This document shows, in pieces, positions 1 through 9,132 of a stretch of 64,000 bases of DNA. Under the pieces are notes generated by a model. It ran no database searches. It worked only from the letters and a program-made list of their open reading frames with translations, and was not told the origin of the DNA. Numbering within the stretch: position 1 is the stretch's first letter; each line of letters starts with the position of its first letter. Source of the stretch: an uncultured Caryophanales bacterium (lineage in GTDB: Bacteria; Bacillota_I; Bacilli_A; RFN20; CAG-826); assembly GCA_946612115.1 (NCBI GenBank), contig CAMOEI010000004.1, positions 1 through 64,000 of the forward strand, written 5' to 3'. Position numbers and translations under genes: made by a program.

Positions 1-76
1 TATTAGCAAGTTTTTCAACAGTGATTCCTAGACTACTTGTGATTAATTTTAAATCAACATCAATTTTATATTTCAT
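1..76 (-). CDS. Truncated 5' end of an unknown CDS running off the left edge (MKYKIDVDLKLITSSLGITVEKLAN...)
   Basis: Open minus-strand frame from ATG at 74-76 to the window edge. Confidence 0.4.
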   Translation of the reverse strand, partial: MKYKIDVDLKLITSSLGITVEKLAN

Positions 77-150
77 ATACCATATCTTAAATTAGTATGT
101 GATATAAATCAACCCCTATTCAAATAGATAAAAAAAAGAAGACCGTTTAA

Positions 151-1368
151 TCAGTCTTCATTTTCATTCATTATTTCGATTTGCTCTACTCCATTTGAAG
201 AAGAAATGGAATCAAATTTACTATTGATTTTACTAACTCTACTATCGAGTCTTTCTCTTGTTTTACTTGCTGTTTCAAGCTGATTAGAGAACTTATCCCA
301 CTCCTTGGCAAACAAGTCGAATTGCTTACCTAAGAAGGCGAGTTGTTTAGAGATTTCTTTAACGTTTTTCGCTCTTTCGGTTTCTATTCTTACCATATTG
401 ATGGTAACTAAGATAGCAGGAAGAGTACTTGGAGAAGTTAAGATGACTTTCTTTTCTCTAGCGTATTCAACGACATCTTGAAGCTCTTGATGGATGTATG
501 CGAACACTCCATCATTAGGGATAAACATTAAGGCTTCAGGTGCGGTTTTATTTTCAACGATGTATTTATCTTTAATTGCGGTGATATGGAGTTTGACCGC
601 TCTAGCAAAAGCTTTTTTGAATTCTTCTTTATCTTCATCACTTTCTGCTGATAAGACTCTTTCATAATCTGCAAATGGGAATTTAGAATCAATACAAATC
701 ATCTTGTTTGGTTCAGGCATATAAACCACGGCGTCTGCTCTAACATCATCACCATCTTTGACCTTTTTTATTGTGTATTGTTCTTCATAACATCCTACTG
801 TATCTCCAAAGACATTATGTAAAACCATAGAGAGTTGATATTCACCATATTTTCCTCTGGTTTGATTTCCTTCCATAACTTGTTTTAAGGAGATCATATC
901 TTTAGATAAAGATTCCATGTTCTTTTGAGCTTCATCAATAACTTTAAGTCTTTCTCTAACTTGAGTCATGGTTTCAGTTGTACCTTTAAAGCCTTCCTCT
1001 AATCTTTCATCAACTTTCTTATTCATAGCAGTCATCTTCTCATTGAGTTGAGAATTAATGCTTTCAAATCTAGTATTTAAAGATTCGATGATGTTCTTTT
1101 GGAATCTTTCTAATTTTTCGTTATTTTTCTCACTATTACTAGCGTCAGCTTGAGAGAGTTTTAATAACTCTTCAGAGACTGATAATTTTAAATCTTTTTG
1201 AAGTTTTTCCTCGAAATCACGAAATTGTATGCTTAAAGAGAGTAATTCTTTACTAGTGTCCACTGGTTGACTTATTTCTTTCTTTTGTCTTAGTAAAATC
1301 ACTAATAAAATTGCAACAGCAGCAAGTGATAATCCTGAAATAATTAAAGATACAATTTCAATAACCAT
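151..1368 (-). CDS. rmuC: RmuC-family DNA recombination protein
   Basis: N-terminal TM, coiled coil, then RmuC core (GKYGEYQL...VRADAVVYMPEPNKMICIDSKFPFADYERVL); SD AGGAGAAAATT before ATG. Confidence 0.9.
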   Translation of the reverse strand: MVIEIVSLIISGLSLAAVAILLVILLRQKKEISQPVDTSKELLSLSIQFRDFEEKLQKDLKLSVSEELLKLSQADASNSEKNNEKLERFQKNIIESLNTRFESINSQLNEKMTAMNKKVDERLEEGFKGTTETMTQVRERLKVIDEAQKNMESLSKDMISLKQVMEGNQTRGKYGEYQLSMVLHNVFGDTVGCYEEQYTIKKVKDGDDVRADAVVYMPEPNKMICIDSKFPFADYERVLSAESDEDKEEFKKAFARAVKLHITAIKDKYIVENKTAPEALMFIPNDGVFAYIHQELQDVVEYAREKKVILTSPSTLPAILVTINMVRIETERAKNVKEISKQLAFLGKQFDLFAKEWDKFSNQLETASKTRERLDSRVSKINSKFDSISSSNGVEQIEIMNENED

Positions 1369-1388
1369 AATTTTCTCCTAATTAAATA

Positions 1389-2612
1389 TTAGATTGCCCA
1401 AGTACCATTTTCAAAGATAACAGTCTTTTCTCCGTTAAATGATGTACCGACAACTTTTAAATCTTTTGTGCCAATCATGAAATCGACGTGAATCATCGAA
1501 TCATTTAATCCAAACGCTTTTGCTTCTTCAGTGGTCATCTTATCACCACCTGGAAGTAATTCTTTAAAGCCATGCCCTAAAGCGAGGTGACAGGCAGCGT
1601 TTTCATCAAATAAAGTTTCATAGAATAATAATCCAGTTTGTTGGATTGGAGATTCATATGGAACTAAGGCGCATTCTCCTAACATTGAAGCACCTTCATC
1701 CATCTTGACCATTTTCTCTAATTGTTTTTGATTCTTTTTCGCTCCGACTTCAACGACTTTTCCGTTTTTAAATTTCACCCAAAAATCTTCGATGAGTTGA
1801 CCTTGATATGATAATGGTTTAGAAGAATAAACGATTCCTTCACAAGATCCTGCTTTTGGAGAAGTGAAGACTTCTTCAGTTGGAATATTTGGATTAAAAA
1901 ATCTTCCATCACTAGTCTTTTCAATTCCCGCTCCCCAGGCGACATTTTTCATTAATTCAACTTTGAAATTTGTTCCATTAGAAGCGCTATATTCGAGATA
2001 TTGTAAATCGAGTTTTTCGAGTAAATTTTTATGATTTATGAGGGTTTTGTTGTGCTTTTCCCAATTTTTGACGGAATTTTCATTAACTCTTGATGCTGTT
2101 AAAATAGCGGTCCATAATTTCTCAACTGCCTCAGTTTCTTCTACTCCTGGGAAGACCTTTTTAGCCCATGGAGCAGATGGGACAGCAGCGATACACCACT
2201 TGTAGTTTCCATCCATTTTGTTTCTATATGGTTTGACCTTCTTAGAAACCTTCATGCTAGTTTTTGCAATCTTAGCTTGAGAGATTCCTTTTAAAGAATC
2301 AGGGTCATCGCTAACGATATGTAACATTGATGGTAAATGCTTCACCATATAACGATATTCAGCGATTGAATATTCAGGAACTTTTTGTAGTTCTCTTAAA
2401 CTCATATATTGGTAGTGATATCTAGAGATTTTATTATCAGAGAATCTCACTCTGACTTTTTTAGCGCCGGCTTTATAAGCCTCCTCCACAACCATTCTGA
2501 CAAATGGTACTTGGTCTAATCCACAATTGATCCAAACTTCTTCATCTTTTTCGACATTAATACCGACTTTTACTAATAATTTGGCGTATTGTTGTAATTT
2601 TGATAAATCCAT
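1389..2612 (-). CDS. M29-family aminopeptidase
   Basis: Characteristic motifs (NGTNFKVEL, GEcALVPYESPI, LFYETLFDENAACHLALGHGF, HVDFMIGT). Confidence 0.9.
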   Translation of the reverse strand: MDLSKLQQYAKLLVKVGINVEKDEEVWINCGLDQVPFVRMVVEEAYKAGAKKVRVRFSDNKISRYHYQYMSLRELQKVPEYSIAEYRYMVKHLPSMLHIVSDDPDSLKGISQAKIAKTSMKVSKKVKPYRNKMDGNYKWCIAAVPSAPWAKKVFPGVEETEAVEKLWTAILTASRVNENSVKNWEKHNKTLINHKNLLEKLDLQYLEYSASNGTNFKVELMKNVAWGAGIEKTSDGRFFNPNIPTEEVFTSPKAGSCEGIVYSSKPLSYQGQLIEDFWVKFKNGKVVEVGAKKNQKQLEKMVKMDEGASMLGECALVPYESPIQQTGLLFYETLFDENAACHLALGHGFKELLPGGDKMTTEEAKAFGLNDSMIHVDFMIGTKDLKVVGTSFNGEKTVIFENGTWAI

Positions 2613-2682
2613 AAAAGTATATTTTCTCCTTTTGTGAGTAATATTGTAAAATATTCGTAATTTAAAGTGTAGGAGAAAGAAT

Positions 2683-3258
2683 ATGAAAATTGGAAATAAA
2701 CATAAATGGATGTTAATTGTCTATTCAGTGTTATTAATTGCCTTAGGTATTACAACCTTTATTCTCGCTATTGTTAATCTAGGCGCAGTCGTTAGAACTA
2801 CCTCTTATGTTATTGCGGTTGCGTTATTTATTATTGGTTTAATGCACATCGTAACTTCATTAGTAGCGAACACTCAAGATTTCTTTACAGCTGAATTAGT
2901 GGTTGGTAGCTTTGCTATCGCTATCGGAGTGGTCTTATGTGTCTTCCCAGATTTAATTGGAGGATTTTTACCAATCTTATTAGCAACATTATTCTTTGCT
3001 TTTGCCGCTATTGGTATTGCTAAAGCAATTGTGGCAATTAAATTCAAATATAAAGTTAGTTGGATTATTGCTTATATCGCTGCTGCAGTAGTTGGAATTA
3101 CCTTAGGAATCCTTTCCCTAGTGTTTAGATATGAATCCACTCAAGTGATGTATGGCTCTGTAGGGGCAGTTGTTTTAATCCTTGGAGTTATTGAACTTAT
3201 TTACTCAATTAAGTTCTTAAATAATAAGCAAGAGGAAACCAAACCTTTTGAAGAATAA
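2683..3258 (+). CDS. DUF308/HdeD-like multi-TM membrane protein
   Basis: Several hydrophobic TM segments; SD aggagaaag before ATG. Confidence 0.55.
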   Translation: MKIGNKHKWMLIVYSVLLIALGITTFILAIVNLGAVVRTTSYVIAVALFIIGLMHIVTSLVANTQDFFTAELVVGSFAIAIGVVLCVFPDLIGGFLPILLATLFFAFAAIGIAKAIVAIKFKYKVSWIIAYIAAAVVGITLGILSLVFRYESTQVMYGSVGAVVLILGVIELIYSIKFLNNKQEETKPFEE

Positions 3259-3306
3259 CGTCACACTTCTCCTGTGCGTGTGGTCATAATTAATTTATTA
3301 ATTGAT

Positions 3307-3332
3307 AAGAGTCGAGAAATCGGCTCTTTTTT
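3307..3332 (+). terminator. Rho-independent terminator
   Basis: AAGAGTCG-AGAAAT-CGGCTCTT followed by T-run. Confidence 0.8.
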
Positions 3333-3407
3333 CACACAAAAAAATAAAATGTTTTTCAAAAATTTAATTTATATACTTAAAGTATATAACTTTTTTACAA
3401 GCACCTA

Positions 3408-3435
3408 TTGACTTTAGTATAAAAAGGAATAGAAT
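3408..3435 (+). promoter_or_regulatory. Promoter for the 76-aa small protein gene
   Basis: TTGACT - 16 nt - TAGAAT. Confidence 0.6.
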
Positions 3436-3503
3436 ATAGGCATCTTCATTAAATACCCCTACGTCCTAGGCAAGACGTTAAAAGGTCAAAAGGAGGTATC
3501 GAA

Positions 3504-3734
3504 ATGAAAATATACAAATTAGATGCAATTGTAGATGGCAATAGCGTCAATCTTAAAAGGAACTACTTCGCTAGTAGAAACGATGCGATCAATTATATGT
3601 TCCAGTACTATAAGAAACACTACCTCTACAACTTGGCGGTCGAAGAAGAGTACCCTGTTAACAGTGACAAACACTGTGTTGAGTACGTTTGTGACTATTA
3701 CAATAGATTCACAGTTTCTAGAATTGCTGCCTAA
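3504..3734 (+). CDS. Small hypothetical protein (76 aa)
   Basis: Strong SD AAAAGGAGGT, upstream promoter, downstream terminator; competing antisense ORF lacks such signals. Confidence 0.75.
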   Translation: MKIYKLDAIVDGNSVNLKRNYFASRNDAINYMFQYYKKHYLYNLAVEEEYPVNSDKHCVEYVCDYYNRFTVSRIAA

Positions 3735-3752
3735 GCATAAATTTGAATTAAC

Positions 3753-3776
3753 TAGGATGGCTTCGGTCATCCTTTT
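3753..3776 (+). terminator. Terminator of the 76-aa gene
   Basis: AGGATG-GCTTCGGT-CATCCT-TTT. Confidence 0.75.
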
Positions 3777-3806
3777 ATTTTCTAAAGAAGTTGTTATAAT
3801 ACTATT

Positions 3807-3930
3807 ATCAGAGGTGGAGAACCAGTGCACGACCACGACGCACCATTTGGTGGGTACGGTGATCCAGGATGATAACTGCCCTGGCTGACAATAATAAAAG
3901 AGGACATTGAGTTGCCCTCTTTATTTTTTA
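3807..3930 (+). ncRNA. Candidate short transcript (ncRNA or micro-ORF mRNA)
   Basis: TATAAT at 3795-3800; hairpins CACCA-TTT-GGTG and CCAGG..CCTGG; terminator AAGAGG..CCTCTT+T-run at 3898-3930; GC content differs from flanks. Confidence 0.4.
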
Positions 3931-3938
3931 TTCAAAGA

Positions 3939-4379
3939 TTAGAGAATAATGACTGTGCCGTCTTCTTTGACTTCGATTTGATCACCAGTTTTAACTGTAT
4001 CTAAGAATTCTTTTCCAAGTCTATCAATAGCGATGACATCACTATTTTCCCAAACCTTTGCTAGAACAATTCCACTAGCGGCGAGAGAATCAATAGATTC
4101 TGAGAATAAGAAACAGCTAGGAGCGATACCCATTTGGCAAACTGTTTGAATAACTAATCCACCTGTAGTACTTCCGATGGTGATTGGTAAGCATAGTGCT
4201 TTTCCAGTGATATTAACTCCAAATAAGTCTTTGTTATTTTGATCACTAACATAAACTTGTTTAGCGTTTTTAAGAGCGCTTTTTTGGAAAGAAGCTAAGG
4301 TATTAAATCCTTGATGAGAGACAGCGGCTTCACCTTTCCAAGCTCCACCAGCGATGACTCGACCTTTAAATTCTTTCAT
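3939..4379 (-). CDS. Aconitase X swivel-domain protein (DUF126)
   Basis: Motif GSTTGGLVIQTVCQMGIAP; abuts the large subunit. Confidence 0.85.
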   Translation of the reverse strand: MKEFKGRVIAGGAWKGEAAVSHQGFNTLASFQKSALKNAKQVYVSDQNNKDLFGVNITGKALCLPITIGSTTGGLVIQTVCQMGIAPSCFLFSESIDSLAASGIVLAKVWENSDVIAIDRLGKEFLDTVKTGDQIEVKEDGTVIIL

Positions 4380-4380
4380 C

Positions 4381-5676
4381 TTACTTGCTCTCCTTTCCGA
4401 CGATGAAATCTAAGATTTCTTGGTCTTTAGCGTATCTAGCGTTACTGTAAGTTCTTAATTTATTAGAACTTGTGTAGATTCTTCTAGATTTTGTTAATGG
4501 GTTATTTGTGTACATTAATGGACAAATAGAAGTTAATTTAACTCCGGTAGCAAGAAGCTCTTGATATTTAGGAGTTGCTTTAAATTTATCAGCGATATCA
4601 GGAGCGGTTGTCATTATTGTTCTAACGACAACTTTCTTTCTACCTGTCTCTTTTAATCCTGCGACGATTCTGTCGGTCCAGGAATTACATTGTTCAAAGG
4701 TGAGATGTGGGCAACCAATAAAGACGAGATTTCCTTTCTTTTCTGGCTTTTTCCACATGATTGGATAGGAGCGATAAACTCTTTCGATTTCTGCATCGTC
4801 AATGACATATTCTTGCGCGTCATCTCTAATGAGTTTTTGACCTAGTTTTTTTGCTTCTGGAGTGAGTCCATCAATATGATATAAACCAACCGCTCCATTA
4901 GATGCTGTTGCAGCACCGAAATCTTTTAAATAGCCCATGGCTTTGTCATTAATTTCATGACCTAACCATTTATCTAATCCGATGACATATGGGACGTCTT
5001 CCATGACTTTCATTCCAATTGCAGATCCAAGGATCTGTGCTTCTGGAAGCTCTTTACATTTAATGATGACTTTCCATTTGGCTTTTCTTCCTTCATCAGT
5101 AATAAATCCGAATTCAGGGACATAACCAAGGATGGAACCGAATAAATCAAGCATTCCACTATTACGGTTGCATCTAGCGCCTAATACTGAGTTAGCGTAA
5201 ACAACCGCACTACTTTCTGCCCATGATAAGATATCTCCTTCTTTTGGAGTATTTCCTACTTCTGGTAAATAAGCCGCACAAGAGAAAGCGTTTTTATTTT
5301 TTAAACCAGCCTTCATCATTTGTTCTTCATACATCTCTTGTTTGGCGTACATGATTTTAGAGAAGACAAGTTTTTCTAATAAATTACATTTAACATTTTC
5401 ATAATCAATTGGGCGAGGATCCACTGTAAAATGTCCTTTTGTTTTTATTCCCGCTTCATTGATTTGTTCCATCGTTGAGAATAAAGGTTTTAATAGTTTG
5501 ATACCAAAGCTGGTCACTAAATGACCATCATCGTGAGTGACTTTCACTAATCTTGGAGCGCCAAAGATATCACCAAACATGACGACAGTCTCCATGATCT
5601 TCGCCATTGTTGGTCCTTGTTTGCCTTCAAGGATTTCTCTTTGTTCCAAGGTTAATTCCATTTTAGGTTCATACAT
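4381..5676 (-). CDS. Aconitase X catalytic domain protein (DUF521)
   Basis: AcnX motifs (YANSVLGARCNRNSGMLDL, GCPHLTFEQ); abuts the DUF126 gene. Confidence 0.88.
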   Translation of the reverse strand: MYEPKMELTLEQREILEGKQGPTMAKIMETVVMFGDIFGAPRLVKVTHDDGHLVTSFGIKLLKPLFSTMEQINEAGIKTKGHFTVDPRPIDYENVKCNLLEKLVFSKIMYAKQEMYEEQMMKAGLKNKNAFSCAAYLPEVGNTPKEGDILSWAESSAVVYANSVLGARCNRNSGMLDLFGSILGYVPEFGFITDEGRKAKWKVIIKCKELPEAQILGSAIGMKVMEDVPYVIGLDKWLGHEINDKAMGYLKDFGAATASNGAVGLYHIDGLTPEAKKLGQKLIRDDAQEYVIDDAEIERVYRSYPIMWKKPEKKGNLVFIGCPHLTFEQCNSWTDRIVAGLKETGRKKVVVRTIMTTAPDIADKFKATPKYQELLATGVKLTSICPLMYTNNPLTKSRRIYTSSNKLRTYSNARYAKDQEILDFIVGKESK

Positions 5677-5762
5677 ATGAGGAATTTCCTTTCGTTTGAT
5701 AACAATATTTTATCATTTTCTACGCTAGTGCGTGTAAAATATTAGTGAAAGAAGGTAAAGAT

Positions 5763-7835
5763 ATGAAAGAAATCTACAAGCCCCTTTTTACTAGTTGGAA
5801 AATTAGGGACGTTGAAATTAAGAATCGTTTTGTGATGACTTCAATGGGTGGAACTAGCCTATTTGGCTGGATGGAACCTGCTCATTTTGATACTGAAGCC
5901 GCTAAATTCTTGCTTGAAAGAGCAAAGAATGAAGTAGGATTAATTCTTCCTGGCATTGCCCCAGTTAAAAACCCAATGTTAGGTGGATGGTTATACTCTA
6001 ATAAAGGAATGTATAAAAAACTTAAAGAGTATATGGAAGAATTCCATAAGACAGGCGCAAAACTCTTTGTCCAATTGACCGCTGGATTTGGTCGATCTAT
6101 GGCGATTAATGACATTATGGAAAAAGCCTGCACTAATAAAGTGATGGGTGCTTTACTTAAACCAATCTTTAACATGGCGTGGATTAACGCTGCTCCAAGT
6201 GTCACACCAAATAGATGGTCAGACAAAGTCATGACAAAAGAAATGAGTGAGAAACAAATCCTTCAATTAATTGACGCTTTTGCTAAAGTTGCTAAACTCT
6301 GTCAAGATGCTGGAGTGGACGGAATTGAAGTTCACGCGGTTCACGAAGGATATTTATTAGATCAATTTACTTTACCTTACGCCAATAAACGAAGTGATAA
6401 ATGGGGAGGTTCTTTTGAAAATAGATACCGCTTCCCAGTTGAAATCGTTAAAGCTATTAAGAAAGTCTGTGGAGAGAATTACCCAGTCACATTAAGATAT
6501 TCAGTCGTTAGTAAAACTAAAGACTTCAATAAAGGCGCGATGCCAGGAGAAGAGTTCTTAGAGGTCGGTAGAGCGATGGAAGAAAGTGAAAAGGCCGCGA
6601 AATATTTACAAGATGCCGGCTATGACATGCTTAATTGCGATAATGGAACTTATGATGCTTGGTATTGGGCTCACCCACCAGGATATATGCCTAATAACTG
6701 TAATTTAGAAGATGTTGCACATATTAAAAAGTTTGTTGATATCCCAGTTGTCTGCGCAGGTAGAATGACTCCTAAAGTGGCCGCGGAAGCCATTAAAAAA
6801 GGTGAGATTGACGCCATGGGAGTTGCTAGACAATATTTAGTAGATCCTGAATGGGTTGTTAAGTTAAAAGAAGATCGAGAAGAAGATATACACCCATGTA
6901 TTCAATGTCATAATGGTTGTTTCAATATGGCTCACTATAAAGGAGTGCCAAATGATCAATCTTTAACTGATGCTTTACATATGGCAAGATGCGCTCTTAA
7001 CCCAATGACAATGCAGTCTAAAAAGTACAAGATTGTCCCAGCTAAAAAGATTAAAAATATCGCTGTTGTTGGAGGAGGCATCGGAGGCATGGAAACCGCA
7101 ATTGTTTTAGCAAAACGCGGTCATAATGTCACAATTTTTGAAAAATCTGAACAATTAGGTGGTGTTTTTATCGCTGCTAGTAATATGTCATTTAAGGAGA
7201 ATGATAAGGCTCTTATTGAATGGTATAAACGCGAGATTAAAAAGTATCCAAATATCAAAGTTGAGTTTAACGCTGAGATACACTGTGAGAAGTGTTTAAC
7301 TAAACGTGGAAAGTTTGATGAAGTCGTTATCGCTACTGGTAGTGAAGCTCGTAAACTTAGACTTCCAGGAAATGAAAAAGCTATTGAAGCTTGCGACTAT
7401 TTAACCGGTAAAGTGAAAGACGTTGGTAATAATCCTGTTATCATCGGCGGAGGTTTAACTGGATGTGAAATTGCCTATGAATTATCTCTTCAAGGTAAAA
7501 AGCCATCAATCGTTGAGATGAAAAATGATTTAATCGCTGTTAAGGGAGTGTGCCTTGCTAACTCATCTTATTTAAGAGATTACTTTGATTTACATAAGAC
7601 ACCTGTATATTTAGAAACCTCTGTCAAAGAAATTAACGATAAAGGTGTTGTGATTGTTAATAAAGAGGGAAAAGAATCTCAACTTGATGGATCTAGTGTT
7701 ATCCTTTCAGTTGGATATGTTCCAAAACCATTATTTAAAGAAAGTAAACATGTCCACCTTGTTGGAGACTGTAACGTAGTTGGTAATTTACGCACAGTCA
7801 TCTGGCGAGCATGGGATGTGGCGATGAAATTATAA
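5763..7835 (+). CDS. Old Yellow Enzyme-type NADH:flavin oxidoreductase with C-terminal FAD/NAD(P) domain (2,4-dienoyl-CoA reductase/BaiCD-like)
   Basis: N-terminal TIM barrel (GVDGIEVHAVHEGYLLDQF...NKRSDKWGGSFENR), Fe-S Cys cluster CIQCHNGC, Rossmann GGGIGGMETA; ATG at 5763 preceded by GAAGG (ORF track starts at 5745 GTG). Confidence 0.88.
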   Translation: MKEIYKPLFTSWKIRDVEIKNRFVMTSMGGTSLFGWMEPAHFDTEAAKFLLERAKNEVGLILPGIAPVKNPMLGGWLYSNKGMYKKLKEYMEEFHKTGAKLFVQLTAGFGRSMAINDIMEKACTNKVMGALLKPIFNMAWINAAPSVTPNRWSDKVMTKEMSEKQILQLIDAFAKVAKLCQDAGVDGIEVHAVHEGYLLDQFTLPYANKRSDKWGGSFENRYRFPVEIVKAIKKVCGENYPVTLRYSVVSKTKDFNKGAMPGEEFLEVGRAMEESEKAAKYLQDAGYDMLNCDNGTYDAWYWAHPPGYMPNNCNLEDVAHIKKFVDIPVVCAGRMTPKVAAEAIKKGEIDAMGVARQYLVDPEWVVKLKEDREEDIHPCIQCHNGCFNMAHYKGVPNDQSLTDALHMARCALNPMTMQSKKYKIVPAKKIKNIAVVGGGIGGMETAIVLAKRGHNVTIFEKSEQLGGVFIAASNMSFKENDKALIEWYKREIKKYPNIKVEFNAEIHCEKCLTKRGKFDEVVIATGSEARKLRLPGNEKAIEACDYLTGKVKDVGNNPVIIGGGLTGCEIAYELSLQGKKPSIVEMKNDLIAVKGVCLANSSYLRDYFDLHKTPVYLETSVKEINDKGVVIVNKEGKESQLDGSSVILSVGYVPKPLFKESKHVHLVGDCNVVGNLRTVIWRAWDVAMKL

Positions 7836-7841
7836 AATAAG

Positions 7842-7863
7842 AGGGAAGAGTTAAATCTTCCCT
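7842..7863. terminator. Bidirectional terminator between convergent genes
   Basis: AGGGAAGA-GTTAAA-TCTTCCCT. Confidence 0.65.
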
Positions 7864-9083
7864 TTAAATTTGTATTTATAGATTTCTTCAGTTGCTAAGC
7901 TAATCTTAGTGACGGAGAATCTTTCACATTCTGGATATACATAGTATGTATTATCAATTGTATTTAGATCAACGCAGTCCCCATATTTTCCTAGATATTC
8001 ATATTCAATATGAACTCCATATGTTGATTTAGATGGTAAGACCACTTCATATGGTTGATCTTTATGTATTCCAGTTAATTTAAATCCGTCTAAGTCGTGC
8101 ACTAATTTGCCTTTTCCTAATGGAATAAATTTATCTTTTGGAAGTAAGTCGATATGGACTTCGCTTTCAAAGTGATATGTTCCCGCTTCGACTTCTTTTC
8201 TAACTTCATCTCTTTCCCATTCATACCAATCTGGGATATGTGAGAATTCAGTAACTCCATCATCTCCGGTTAATTCTCCATAAATGGAGTAGTCCCAAGT
8301 CTTTCCACACGCGTCACACTTGAGTGTGTGTCCTTTAGAAGACATATAGTATTCTTTATCACAGTGAGGACACTTATATAAGACTTTATGTAATCCTTCC
8401 GCTCTACCTTCATAGGTGACAGGGATTTTATTTTTCTTTTGCCAGGCGTATTCATCATAGATGAACTCGTGTTGGATTCTCTCATCGATTTCATCGATTG
8501 ACATGTCTTGAAGTTCTTCTTTTGTGATCAAGCACTTAAGTTCAGCTTCAATTCCTTTAATCTTGCGATTATGAAGGTTCCAGAACGGAGAATTGATGTG
8601 ATGACCATGCATGATAAGAGTCACAACAGGGACATTTAGGTGTTTACATAGTCTAGCGAGCGATTTAGGAATGATTGCGGTCGTTCCGCATAAAGAATAT
8701 CTCGCTTCCGGAAACATCGCTAAGATGTGCTTATTTTTAATAACGGTTTCAATATGCTCGACAAGTTTAGTGTCTGTGGTGAATTTTCTTTTACAAATTC
8801 CACCGATATGTCTTAAAAACATTTCTCTTCCTAAAAACCCATCGATAGCGATGACATAGTTCATTAGGTGAGGGAAATTAATGACGCTTAACATTTGAAT
8901 ATCTAAAAAAGCGTTATGGTTACCTAAAAGAATATATGGAGGTTTAACGCCCTTCATATTTACTTTTCTCATCTTAGGTTTATGTGAATAGACTGTTGGA
9001 GCAGCGATTAAATAAGAGAGGAACCTTAACTTAGGGGTTTTAGGTTTCATCTCCATATCAAACTTTGGATATTCTTCAAACAT
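7851..9083 (-). CDS. 1-acyl-glycerol-3-phosphate acyltransferase-like (PlsC) with C-terminal zinc-ribbon extension
   Basis: LGNHNAFLDIQ (NHxxxxD), FPEARYS, CPHCDKEYY...CDACGKTW; likely start MFEEYPKF at 9083 because a terminator lies between 9083 and 9133. Confidence 0.8.
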   Translation of the reverse strand: MFEEYPKFDMEMKPKTPKLRFLSYLIAAPTVYSHKPKMRKVNMKGVKPPYILLGNHNAFLDIQMLSVINFPHLMNYVIAIDGFLGREMFLRHIGGICKRKFTTDTKLVEHIETVIKNKHILAMFPEARYSLCGTTAIIPKSLARLCKHLNVPVVTLIMHGHHINSPFWNLHNRKIKGIEAELKCLITKEELQDMSIDEIDERIQHEFIYDEYAWQKKNKIPVTYEGRAEGLHKVLYKCPHCDKEYYMSSKGHTLKCDACGKTWDYSIYGELTGDDGVTEFSHIPDWYEWERDEVRKEVEAGTYHFESEVHIDLLPKDKFIPLGKGKLVHDLDGFKLTGIHKDQPYEVVLPSKSTYGVHIEYEYLGKYGDCVDLNTIDNTYYVYPECERFSVTKISLATEEIYKYKFKGKI

Positions 9084-9096
9084 ACATAAATAATAT

Positions 9097-9131
9097 AAAA
9101 AAATCCCTGGTAGAACCAAGGATTTTGTTTT
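9097..9131 (-). terminator. Terminator downstream of hypA
   Basis: Minus strand AATCCTTGG-TTCTA-CCAGGGATT + T-run. Confidence 0.7.
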
Positions 9132-9132
9132 T

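Noticed and set aside
3519-3888. ORFs 3519-3836 (-) and 3535-3888 (+) overlapping the 76-aa gene
   Set aside because: No SD or promoter in the right place; they run through the terminator at 3753-3776 and overlap the better-supported 3504-3734 gene
3807-3925. Small SRP RNA or 6S RNA for the 3807-3925 transcript
   Set aside because: The conserved SRP apical GGAA tetraloop motif and a 6S-type open bubble were not found; left as unassigned
9081-9119. ORF-track N-terminal extension MVLPGIFLYYLC of the PlsC-like protein
   Set aside because: The extension lies within the hypA terminator hairpin and T-run; start at 9083 is more likely
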